From DHVE2 group archaeon (GTDB lineage: Archaea > Thermoplasmatota > Thermoplasmata > Thermoplasmatales > Aciduliprofundaceae): DNA of 11,119 nucleotides. Below the pieces are notes generated by a model. The model was not told the DNA's origin and searched no databases. It worked only from the letters and a program-made list of their open reading frames with translations. Position numbers and translations under genes: made by a program. Below, piece by piece: positions 1 to 6,462 of this stretch (its first letter is position 1; each line of letters opens with the position of its first letter). The stretch covers positions 1 to 11,119 of the forward strand of contig WALG01000125.1 in NCBI GenBank assembly GCA_015522955.1, written 5' to 3'.

Positions 1-1946
1 TTTCCTGACCTGTCCACATACCCCTCTATAACCACCTTCTCATGGGTGGGAACTGCATAGTGCATACCCTGCTTAATGTAGGAGACTATGCTTCTGGCCC
101 CTTTGTAATCGAGATAATACTCCTTCATGAGAATCTCGATTGTTTTTTTCTCACCGTACTTCTGTATATACTCCTCCACAACCCTGCGAAATTTCCCAAC
201 CTCCACACTGAGGTCAAAAGAGCGGGGCAGCATTTCGCCCACCCATGAGGGAACGGTGGGTCTCTTTCCTGTGGCATCCCGTACTATCACCTTTCCAGAG
301 TGCACACTCAAGACTTCGTAACTCCTCGCACCAAGCACAAAAACGTCACCTTTTCTTAGACGTTCTACAAATTTCTCGCTCAAGGAGCCAAGTCTCTTTT
401 TGTCCTTATCTATTACCGCATAGTCTGCTTCGTCGGGTATCGTACCCATGTTCATGAAATAAATCATTCTGCTACTACGCTTCCTCCCAAACACCATGTC
501 CTCCTCATCAAACCAGAGTTTGGAATAAACGGCATCTCCCAGAACCTTACCCCCAAGATATCGCAGTACCTCCAGAAATTTCTCTCGCGACAGGTCATGG
601 TAGCAGTAAGATTGTCTCACAAGATTATATGCTTCATCTACACTCCACTTCTTCTCGAGGCTCATTCCCACCAGAATCTGTGCAAGCACATCCAGGGAGT
701 TCCTGGGTATTCGCACTCTATCTATTTTACTATCATATGCACATTTAATTAGCGTTGTGCATTCTATAAGGTCATCATTATCAAAAACCACAAATCTACC
801 CTTGGATACTCGCCCATATGCATGGCCACTTCTACCCACACGCTGCAGTCCCTTGGCCACACTCTTGGGAGAACCTATCTGGACCACCACATCTATGTAA
901 CCTATATCAATGCCCAGTTCCAGTGAGGTGGAAGTGATTACACATTTCAACTCTCCATTTTTGAGCGCTTTCTCAACCCGCAACCTTGTTTCCTTGCTAA
1001 GGGAGCCGTGATGCGCCTCGAGTTTTTCTATTCCTCTCTCCTTCAATTTATAGGCCACGTGTTCCGTACCGCTTCGAGTATTGGTGAATATGAGTGTGGT
1101 ACGGTGATTGTTTATTATATCCACCAGAATATCGTACATTTTCTCATTGGCAACTTCATAGGGAACCATGGTGAGGTCTTCAACCGGTGTTATCACTCTG
1201 AGATCCATTTTTTTCGTTGCCTCAACTTCTACCAGATACACTTCCCTCTCCTTACCATTCCTGTAGCCACCAAGAAATCTTGCAATTTCCTCAATGGGTG
1301 CCTGTGTTGCACTTAAGCCTATGCGCTGGTACTCGCCGGCAAGATTCGCAAGTCTCTCGAGATTAAGCGAGAGCATTACCCCACGCTTGTTACCTGCCAA
1401 TTCATGAATCTCGTCCACTATCACGTATCGCACATCTCTGAACTTCTCCCTGAACTTGGGCGCGGTGAGAGCCAGTCCCAGGGATTCGGGAGTTGTAATA
1501 AATATGTGCGGCGGCTTGCGGAGCATTTTTTGCCTATCCTGTTGGCTCGTGTCTCCAGACCTCACAGCCACTCTTATCTCGGGTATATCCACACCCTCTT
1601 TCTTTGCAAGGGCCCTTATCTCCTGCAGCGGCATTTCTAAATTGCGATGAATATCATTGGCCAAGGCTTTCAGAGGAGAGATGTAAACACAGTAAACCTT
1701 ATCCTCAAGTTCTCCTTTCTTGGCAAGTAGAAATAGTTCGTTTATAATGGATAGAAATGCAGTTAATGTTTTACCGCTCCCTGTGGGCGAGGATACAAGG
1801 ATATTTTTACCTGCGTGAATCATGGGTATTGCGTAGGCTTGAGGTTCTGTGAGTGTGGCATACTTTGAAGAGAACCATTTTCCAATAATCGGATCAAAGA
1901 GCGATATAACCTCGTCCTTGCCCCACGCTTTAGTTACCCTGTGCAT
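1..1946 (-). CDS. lhr: Lhr-type DExH-box ATP-dependent helicase (C-terminus outside window)
   Basis: Superfamily 2 helicase of the Lhr (large helicase-related) group, which acts on DNA or DNA:RNA hybrids in repair and recombination. The 648 residues visible carry all core motifs: motif I SPTGSGKT (residues 53-60), Ia PLKALAND (91-98), Ib TTPESL (151-156), DEIH box (178-181), SAT (212-214), motif IV LIFTNTRSGTE (285-295), motif V TSTSLELGIDIG (338-349) and motif VI QRVGRSGH (368-375). After the RecA-like pair comes the Lhr hallmark MNMGTIPDE and the Lhr-core winged-helix/associated region. Archaeal Lhr proteins are about 850-950 residues, so roughly 200 or more C-terminal residues lie beyond base 1. 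The ATG at 1946 is preceded by GAGGT (1957-1953) six bases upstream, a good Shine-Dalgarno. It is divergent from the FKBP gene. The reading frame is intact throughout. Whether it is aLhr1 or aLhr2 cannot be settled here. Confidence 0.93.
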   Translation of the reverse strand, partial: MHRVTKAWGKDEVISLFDPIIGKWFSSKYATLTEPQAYAIPMIHAGKNILVSSPTGSGKTLTAFLSIINELFLLAKKGELEDKVYCVYISPLKALANDIHRNLEMPLQEIRALAKKEGVDIPEIRVAVRSGDTSQQDRQKMLRKPPHIFITTPESLGLALTAPKFREKFRDVRYVIVDEIHELAGNKRGVMLSLNLERLANLAGEYQRIGLSATQAPIEEIARFLGGYRNGKEREVYLVEVEATKKMDLRVITPVEDLTMVPYEVANEKMYDILVDIINNHRTTLIFTNTRSGTEHVAYKLKERGIEKLEAHHGSLSKETRLRVEKALKNGELKCVITSTSLELGIDIGYIDVVVQIGSPKSVAKGLQRVGRSGHAYGRVSKGRFVVFDNDDLIECTTLIKCAYDSKIDRVRIPRNSLDVLAQILVGMSLEKKWSVDEAYNLVRQSYCYHDLSREKFLEVLRYLGGKVLGDAVYSKLWFDEEDMVFGRKRSSRMIYFMNMGTIPDEADYAVIDKDKKRLGSLSEKFVERLRKGDVFVLGARSYEVLSVHSGKVIVRDATGKRPTVPSWVGEMLPRSFDLSVEVGKFRRVVEEYIQKYGEKKTIEILMKEYYLDYKGARSIVSYIKQGMHYAVPTHEKVVIEGYVDRSG

Positions 1947-1982
1947 CCTCCTACCTCGGAACTTCTCCATGAGACTGTGAAA

Positions 1983-1991
1983 GCATATAAG
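1983..1991 (-). promoter_or_regulatory. TATA box of the helicase gene
   Basis: On the minus strand the sequence reads CTTATATGC. Its first base is 29 bases from position 1962, giving a predicted leader of about 16 bases that contains the GAGGTAGGAGG ribosome-binding region just before the ATG at 1946. This is one of the few genes in the window with both a leader and a Shine-Dalgarno site. The transcription start is inferred, not seen. Confidence 0.5.
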
Positions 1992-2021
1992 TTTTGCGCT
2001 GAGGTCTTCTATACGGGCAAA

Positions 2022-2032
2022 TACTTAAATAT
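2022..2032 (+). promoter_or_regulatory. TATA box of the FKBP gene
   Basis: ACTTAAATA lies about 30 bases upstream of a predicted start near 2052, ten bases before the ATG at 2062. It resembles the ATTAAATAC boxes of the two transporter genes further on. GAGGG (2051-2055) could be a Shine-Dalgarno site, but the predicted mRNA end falls inside it, so it is unclear whether it is used. Confidence 0.5.
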
Positions 2033-2061
2033 GGAATCCAGATATCCCGTGAGGGATTTCC

Positions 2062-2880
2062 ATGGAAAAGGGAAATATTATAAGATGGGAATACGAGGCA
2101 TGGGTCGTAGAAGAAGGAGAAGAGACATTAATAGATACAACCAGCGAGGAACTTGCAAAGGAGCATGGAGTTCATGATCCAAACATGAAGTATGGACCTA
2201 TGGTCTCCATTGTAGGTGCTGGTCGTCTCATAAAGGGCATTGAGGAAGAACTACTCAAGGCGGAGGTTGGTAAGGACTACGAGGTCACCATTCCCCCAGA
2301 TAAAGCCTATGGAGAGAGAGATCCGAAACTTATGAAGATACACTCTTATCGAGAACTTGCGAGACAGAAGATAGAGGTTGAGGTTGGAAAGGAGGTTGTA
2401 CTCAACAACAAGAGAGGAAGGATCATAACGGTTACCCCTGGAAGGGTTGTTATAGATTTCAACCATCCCCTCGCCGGGAAAACCCTGAAGTACAGGTTCA
2501 AAGTAGTTGAAAAGATAGACAAGGAGGAGGATAAGATAAGGGCCATAATCGAGATGGATTATGGCAAAGAGGTAGATAAGTTCGACATATCCATCGAGGG
2601 GGAGGATATCATTATTCTGCTTCCAGATATGTGCAAATATGATTCTAACTGGAGCGTTGCAAAATATGTGATTGTTGGGGATATAAGAGATTACGTGGCC
2701 AATAAGAATGTAAAATTTGTGGAATTTTATCCAAAGAAAGAAGAGGTTAAGGAAGAGCGCGAGGAAAAAGAAGAAAATAAGGAGCAGGTAGAAGAGGAAA
2801 CAGAGAGGAAAGAGGAAGAAAAAAGCGCAGAAGAAGAGAAAGAGTCCGAGGAAGAGCAGAAAGAGAGAGAAAGTGAGTAA
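2062..2880 (+). CDS. Long SlyD-like FKBP peptidyl-prolyl cis-trans isomerase with acidic tail
   Basis: Predicted cytosolic prolyl isomerase and folding chaperone of the archaeal long FKBP (SlyD-like) class. The FKBP fold is split: the first part (about residues 1-90) includes LIKGIEEELL and the typical PPDKAYGERDP; an insert-in-flap chaperone domain follows (about 90-130); the fold then closes with DFNHPLAGKTL (132-142), the family signature. Residues 150-224 are the extra C-terminal domain seen in long archaeal FKBPs. Residues 225-272 are an almost uninterrupted run of Glu, Lys, Arg and Ser, predicted to be disordered or a single charged helix. That makes the protein 272 residues, against about 230 usually. 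The start is the ATG at 2062, with GAGGG 7 bases upstream; a later in-frame ATG would remove the first strand. The stop codon is 4 bases from the end of the converging HD gene. Confidence 0.92.
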   Translation: MEKGNIIRWEYEAWVVEEGEETLIDTTSEELAKEHGVHDPNMKYGPMVSIVGAGRLIKGIEEELLKAEVGKDYEVTIPPDKAYGERDPKLMKIHSYRELARQKIEVEVGKEVVLNNKRGRIITVTPGRVVIDFNHPLAGKTLKYRFKVVEKIDKEEDKIRAIIEMDYGKEVDKFDISIEGEDIIILLPDMCKYDSNWSVAKYVIVGDIRDYVANKNVKFVEFYPKKEEVKEEREEKEENKEQVEEETERKEEEKSAEEEKESEEEQKERESE

Positions 2881-2884
2881 TAAG

Positions 2885-3661
2885 TTAAAATCTCACAACA
2901 TCAACTATTTTTTCCTCATCCTCGCCAATCACCTTTGCTTCCACCTCTATTAAATCTGCAATTCCGGAGGTTTCTATTTTGTTTTTTAAGAGTTCATCCA
3001 CCTGAAATATACCTGCAGAGTTGCGCATTTTTATCTCTATCTTCAGAGGTTTTTTCTCCCCCTCCTCAATGCTGACCTCCTTTATGGCCATGGCAGAAAC
3101 TGAATGAATGTTTACTTTTCCTATTTCAAAGGGTATGCGGGCACGCCCCTCTTCCATATCCAGTGCATCTGCTATTTTTATAATCCCCGCTTCCAGAGTT
3201 AGTGGCATGATTGTAGCACGATGTGAGAAAATAGCATGCAAGATTTCCGCCTTCATTATTGTTCTCTCCTCCTCAGAATATATGCCCTCCAGGAGCCTCT
3301 CTATGACCGGCGGAGCAAGTACCACACTACTATTCTCATGTTCTACCCTGTGTATGGCATGACCAATATCATGAAGTGCTGCAGCGAGAACCACGACAAT
3401 TTCTGCATCCTCCACTTTCATATTATAATTTTTCACAATCCCTGGAATAACTCCCCTAGATACAAGAATTCTCAGTATCTTCAAGGCAAGATTCGCAACT
3501 ATCTTCACATGCACGGGGCCGTGGTCATTCAATCCCATTCTATCAATTGCTATGATATTTGATGCCTTCCACAGAGTTTTTAATTCCACATCCTGATTTA
3601 TACGTTCAACCACCTTTTTCAATTTTTCATTTTTTTCTACAGGCACTGTAAATTCAACCAT
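2885..3661 (-). CDS. HD-domain metal-dependent phosphohydrolase
   Basis: Predicted soluble phosphohydrolase of the HD superfamily; the substrate cannot be read from the sequence. Metal-ligand candidates are in order: H47 and H51 in DHGPVHV, the His-Asp pair H97-D98 in ALHDIGHAIHR with H101 and H105, H142 and H147 in LHAIFSHR, and D165/D168 in KIADALDME. The HD core spans about residues 45-170. The last 85 residues form a beta-rich C-terminal region of unknown role. Length is 258 residues with no membrane segment or signal peptide. The ATG at 3661 has no Shine-Dalgarno site but a TATA box at the exact distance expected of a leaderless mRNA. It lies 30 bases downstream of the MATE gene on the same strand, so read-through from that gene is possible, but its own promoter suggests independent expression. 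Confidence 0.85.
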   Translation of the reverse strand: MVEFTVPVEKNEKLKKVVERINQDVELKTLWKASNIIAIDRMGLNDHGPVHVKIVANLALKILRILVSRGVIPGIVKNYNMKVEDAEIVVVLAAALHDIGHAIHRVEHENSSVVLAPPVIERLLEGIYSEEERTIMKAEILHAIFSHRATIMPLTLEAGIIKIADALDMEEGRARIPFEIGKVNIHSVSAMAIKEVSIEEGEKKPLKIEIKMRNSAGIFQVDELLKNKIETSGIADLIEVEAKVIGEDEEKIVDVVRF

Positions 3662-3681
3662 AAAATGCCATGTACAAATTA

Positions 3682-3690
3682 ATATAAAAT
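3682..3690 (-). promoter_or_regulatory. TATA box of the HD phosphohydrolase gene
   Basis: ATTTTATAT on the minus strand, filling the 30-base gap between the MATE stop and the HD start. Its first base is 29 bases upstream of the ATG at 3661, so the mRNA should begin at the start codon (leaderless). No ribosome-binding site is present. Confidence 0.6.
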
Positions 3691-3691
3691 C

Positions 3692-5071
3692 CTACTCTAT
3701 AACCCTCCTTTTCCATGAGTTTGTGAGATAAAATCCCAAGGCAAGGATTGCAGATGCTATGTTACTCACTGCCATACCAATCCATACCCCTGTGGAGCCT
3801 AAACCCAGGAATATTCCCAATATGAAGGAGAAGAGAACACGAAATCCCCAGAGTCGAACAAGGTCTATTACCATTATGGGCACAGTATAACCGGCACCTT
3901 CATAGAGACCTTCTACTGTGGCTATTATACCGAAAAACGGGATGCCTATGCCAAAAATAAGAAGAAATCTTGCACCCTCATCAATAACTTCCATATTATT
4001 GGGTATAAAGAATGCCACGAGTTCATTGCGAAATGCCACAATTATCGCTGTTTCAATAACTAAGATTAGAAATGTAATTTTCAATGCTTCATTAAATGCT
4101 TCTTTAACCCTGAAAAATTTCCGTGCGCCCAGAGAATGGCCTATCACCGTGGCCATGCCCATTCCAATACCATTTATAACGATAAATGCAACATCAATTA
4201 TTCTATCCCCAACTCCATAGGCTGCAAGGGCCACGGTTGAGTTTGGCAGGGAGGCTATGAGCCACATAAGTATAAAAAATCCCAGTGCAGAGGAAAGTTG
4301 CCCAAGAGATGCGGGCAATCCTATCTTAAATATCTTTTTCACAAAATTCATTTTCACCCTGAGATATTGTGCCTTTATTCTAAGGCTTCCTACACCCTTG
4401 AAGAGAAGGTACAATGCTATACCACTTGCCATGCCTCTTGTGAGAACCGTAGCCAGTGCCGCACCCACAACACCCAGTTCTGGAAATCCGAGGTATCCGT
4501 TGATGAGCAGAGGATCCAGAAAAATGTTGAGTCCAACGCCTATCCCACTTACAATCATGGGAGTTATGGGGTCCCCATATGACCTGAGAACAAACATGAA
4601 AATTGAGGAGATAAACATAAAGGGTAGACCAAGAAATATTATTACCATATATTCATAGGCATAACCGGCCACTTCGGGTGCAAGGTGCATTATTTCCAAG
4701 AGATACGGTGAGAGAAATATTCCAAGAATAGATAGAGAGAGAGCCATAAGAACTCCCACGGAGATTAGTTGCCCTGCGGATTCGGAGGCTTTATCCACAC
4801 GACCTGCACCTGTATACTGAGAGATAAGCGAGAGTCCTGCAATACTGAACCCAACACTTACAGAAATCATCACAAATATAAGTGGCCATGCCACCTGCAT
4901 GGCAGCCACTGCATTCATGGCATTGTTAGTACTGCCCCATCTCCCCAGCCAGAATGTATCGGCCATATTGTAACCTATCTGAAGTAACGAGGTTACAATA
5001 ACCGGCCACCCTAAGGCAAATATAACCTTCAGAATTTTTCCACCAAGTATTTCATCTTCGGGGAGTTTCAC
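3692..5071 (-). CDS. MATE-family multidrug/Na+(H+)-coupled efflux transporter
   Basis: Integral membrane exporter of the MATE (NorM/DinF) family, which pumps drugs, dyes or metabolites out using a Na+ or H+ gradient. About 12 hydrophobic segments span 459 residues, the family's usual size. The first segment carries the family pattern YNMADTFWLGRWG (residues 34-46), with an Asp at residue 38 that probably takes part in cation coupling; a similar segment with GVGDRIIDVAF opens the second half. I chose GTG at 5071 as start because a TATA box lies 29 bases upstream and there is no Shine-Dalgarno site. The longer alternative, TTG at 5089, adds six residues (MHHYAN) and would lie inside the promoter. 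It is divergent from the MFS gene, and a perfect inverted repeat sits between TATA and start. The exported substrate is unknown. Confidence 0.9.
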   Translation of the reverse strand: MKLPEDEILGGKILKVIFALGWPVIVTSLLQIGYNMADTFWLGRWGSTNNAMNAVAAMQVAWPLIFVMISVSVGFSIAGLSLISQYTGAGRVDKASESAGQLISVGVLMALSLSILGIFLSPYLLEIMHLAPEVAGYAYEYMVIIFLGLPFMFISSIFMFVLRSYGDPITPMIVSGIGVGLNIFLDPLLINGYLGFPELGVVGAALATVLTRGMASGIALYLLFKGVGSLRIKAQYLRVKMNFVKKIFKIGLPASLGQLSSALGFFILMWLIASLPNSTVALAAYGVGDRIIDVAFIVINGIGMGMATVIGHSLGARKFFRVKEAFNEALKITFLILVIETAIIVAFRNELVAFFIPNNMEVIDEGARFLLIFGIGIPFFGIIATVEGLYEGAGYTVPIMVIDLVRLWGFRVLFSFILGIFLGLGSTGVWIGMAVSNIASAILALGFYLTNSWKRRVIE

Positions 5072-5072
5072 A

Positions 5073-5090
5073 TTTGCATAATGATGCAAA
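5073..5090. promoter_or_regulatory. Operator-like inverted repeat at the MATE promoter
   Basis: TTTGCAT (5073-5079) and ATGCAAA (5084-5090) are perfect 7-base inverted arms with a 4-base spacer. The repeat lies between the MATE TATA box (5092-5100) and the predicted transcription/translation start (5071). That is the position where archaeal repressors typically block RNA polymerase. The regulator is not in the window. Operator function is inference from symmetry and position. Confidence 0.5.
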
Positions 5091-5091
5091 A

Positions 5092-5100
5092 GTATTTAAT
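5092..5100 (-). promoter_or_regulatory. TATA box of the MATE transporter gene
   Basis: ATTAAATAC on the minus strand, with its first base 29 bases from the GTG at 5071. The identical 9-mer stands at the identical distance before the divergent MFS start, which supports both start choices and leaderless transcription of both genes. Confidence 0.65.
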
Positions 5101-5114
5101 TATTATGTGAATCT

Positions 5115-5126
5115 TCTATGCATAGA
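5115..5126. repeat. 12-base perfect palindrome between the divergent transporter promoters
   Basis: TCTATGCATAGA is its own reverse complement. It lies roughly midway between the two TATA boxes, upstream of both. It shares the ATGCA core with the inverted repeat at 5073-5090 and could be a second site for the same regulator. The nine bases TATGCATAG recur at 6438-6446 just before moeA. Function is unproven. Confidence 0.4.
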
Positions 5127-5136
5127 GATACAAACG

Positions 5137-5145
5137 ATTAAATAC
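5137..5145 (+). promoter_or_regulatory. TATA box of the MFS transporter gene
   Basis: ATTAAATAC with its first base 29 bases before the GTG at 5166. No ribosome-binding site precedes either that GTG or the ATG at 5181, which fits a leaderless mRNA beginning at 5166. Confidence 0.65.
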
Positions 5146-5165
5146 ACAATTGAAATACCAGTTTT

Positions 5166-6437
5166 GTGCCCTTTTCTCTTATGGCAGGACTTAAGCGTTT
5201 TAAAAACCTGACACGGGATCTGCTGCTCATTTCAGTGGCATTTCTATTTGTGAATATGGGGTGGGGAATAGCATGGCCCCAGTTACCCAATTACATGAAA
5301 TATCTGGGTGGTGGTTTCATCGCAATCGCATTGCTCTCTATACTCTTCAATATCTTCTCTTCCATTGGTCAGTATTTCTGGGGCAGACAGTCTGACAGAA
5401 TTCAGCGCAGAAAACCGTTTCTTCTATTCGGTGTAGGTGTAGGTGGCTTATTCTTCTTTTTCATGGCATTTGCCACCTCCGCCGCTATGCTCCTGAGTTT
5501 GCGTGCAATGCAGGGATTCTTCATGTCAGCACAAACTCCAGCAGTCAGTGCCCTAATTTCTGAGATTTCCACAAATGTGGGGCGAGGCTTTGCCGTTTTC
5601 AATGTGCTTTCCCAGATAGGTTTTATGATAGGAAGTTTCATGGGTGGGTTCGTCATTCACGCATTTCCTCCAAAAACAAGATTTGCTGCCCTATATGTAA
5701 CCTCCATATTTCCGTTCATTATAGCCATTCTTCTCCTTCTAAAACTCAAGGAAAAGCAAAAGATACCTATGGATTTTCGTCTTTTATTCAGATTTGACAG
5801 GCCTGGGAGACTGATACTTAGATGGGGAAATGCCAGGAAATTTGTGAAAAGAAATAAAAATATAACAATAATGAGCATTTCCATCTTTGTGCTAATGATT
5901 TCCTCCGCCATGGTCTATTCCTTTATTTCCGTTCTTATCAAAAACAGGTTTGGAGAGGGATGGGCTGGATGGTACTTTGGCTTCGATAGCGGGTTCTCTC
6001 TGATTTTCATATACCTTATGGGCTACATAGCAGATAGGATAGGCAGTAAGCCCGTGATTGTTATGGGACTTTTAGGCTATGCTCTTACCTATTTTCTCTA
6101 TTTCCGAGCAACCACTATTCCTATTCTCATTCTCGCTGCCCTAGTATCTGGATTTAAATGGGCCGCATATTTCAATTCCATCAATACCTATGTTGCAAGA
6201 ATGAGTCTGAGAGAGGAGAGAGCCACCGCACTTGGTCTCATGAACTCTGCCATGGCTGTTGGATGGGCCACGGGACCTCTCATAGGGGCCTATCTCATCT
6301 CCTTAGTGGGCTTAGCCACCACAATGCTTATGGCTATTATTCCAGTTGCGCTTTCTCTTCTGATAGCATCCCTTGTTGAAAATGATATAAATTACAAGGA
6401 TGGTGCGCCAGTGAAAAACAGAGCATCACAAAATTGA
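5166..6437 (+). CDS. Major facilitator superfamily transporter
   Basis: Integral membrane secondary transporter of the MFS, 423 residues with about 12 hydrophobic segments in two six-helix halves. Motif A is visible after the second helix of each half: GQYFWGRQSDRIQRRKP (68-84) and MGYIADRIGSKP (285-296). A basic cytoplasmic loop lies between the halves (about 192-232). The shape resembles drug/H+ antiporters, and the divergent MATE pump fits an efflux role, but the substrate cannot be read. The start is probably GTG at 5166, at the leaderless distance from a TATA box; the ATG at 5181 (five residues shorter) is the alternative. Only 25 bases separate its stop from moeA, so read-through into the cofactor genes is possible. 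Confidence 0.88.
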   Translation: MPFSLMAGLKRFKNLTRDLLLISVAFLFVNMGWGIAWPQLPNYMKYLGGGFIAIALLSILFNIFSSIGQYFWGRQSDRIQRRKPFLLFGVGVGGLFFFFMAFATSAAMLLSLRAMQGFFMSAQTPAVSALISEISTNVGRGFAVFNVLSQIGFMIGSFMGGFVIHAFPPKTRFAALYVTSIFPFIIAILLLLKLKEKQKIPMDFRLLFRFDRPGRLILRWGNARKFVKRNKNITIMSISIFVLMISSAMVYSFISVLIKNRFGEGWAGWYFGFDSGFSLIFIYLMGYIADRIGSKPVIVMGLLGYALTYFLYFRATTIPILILAALVSGFKWAAYFNSINTYVARMSLREERATALGLMNSAMAVGWATGPLIGAYLISLVGLATTMLMAIIPVALSLLIASLVENDINYKDGAPVKNRASQN

Positions 6438-6446
6438 TATGCATAG
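6434..6446 (+). promoter_or_regulatory. Possible weak moeA promoter with TATGCATA palindrome
   Basis: TTGATATGC begins 29 bases before the moeA ATG at 6463, overlapping the MFS stop codon. moeA has no Shine-Dalgarno site, so a leaderless mRNA from here would explain its start. The box is weak, and co-transcription with the MFS gene is equally possible. TATGCATA (6438-6445) is palindromic and matches part of the palindrome at 5115-5126. Confidence 0.25.
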
Positions 6447-6462
6447 TTGAGCATGTCCCTCC

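Noticed and set aside
42..1650. Several plus-strand open frames of 64-102 residues opposite the helicase.
   Set aside because: They are antisense to an intact reading frame carrying all helicase motifs, and none resembles a known protein.
1941..2177. Plus-strand open frame across the helicase/FKBP promoter region.
   Set aside because: It overlaps both promoters and the FKBP coding sequence in another frame, with no ribosome-binding site and low-complexity Arg runs.
5069..5170. A small RNA gene between the two transporters.
   Set aside because: The short gap is fully accounted for by two promoters and two inverted repeats; no room or terminator for an independent RNA.
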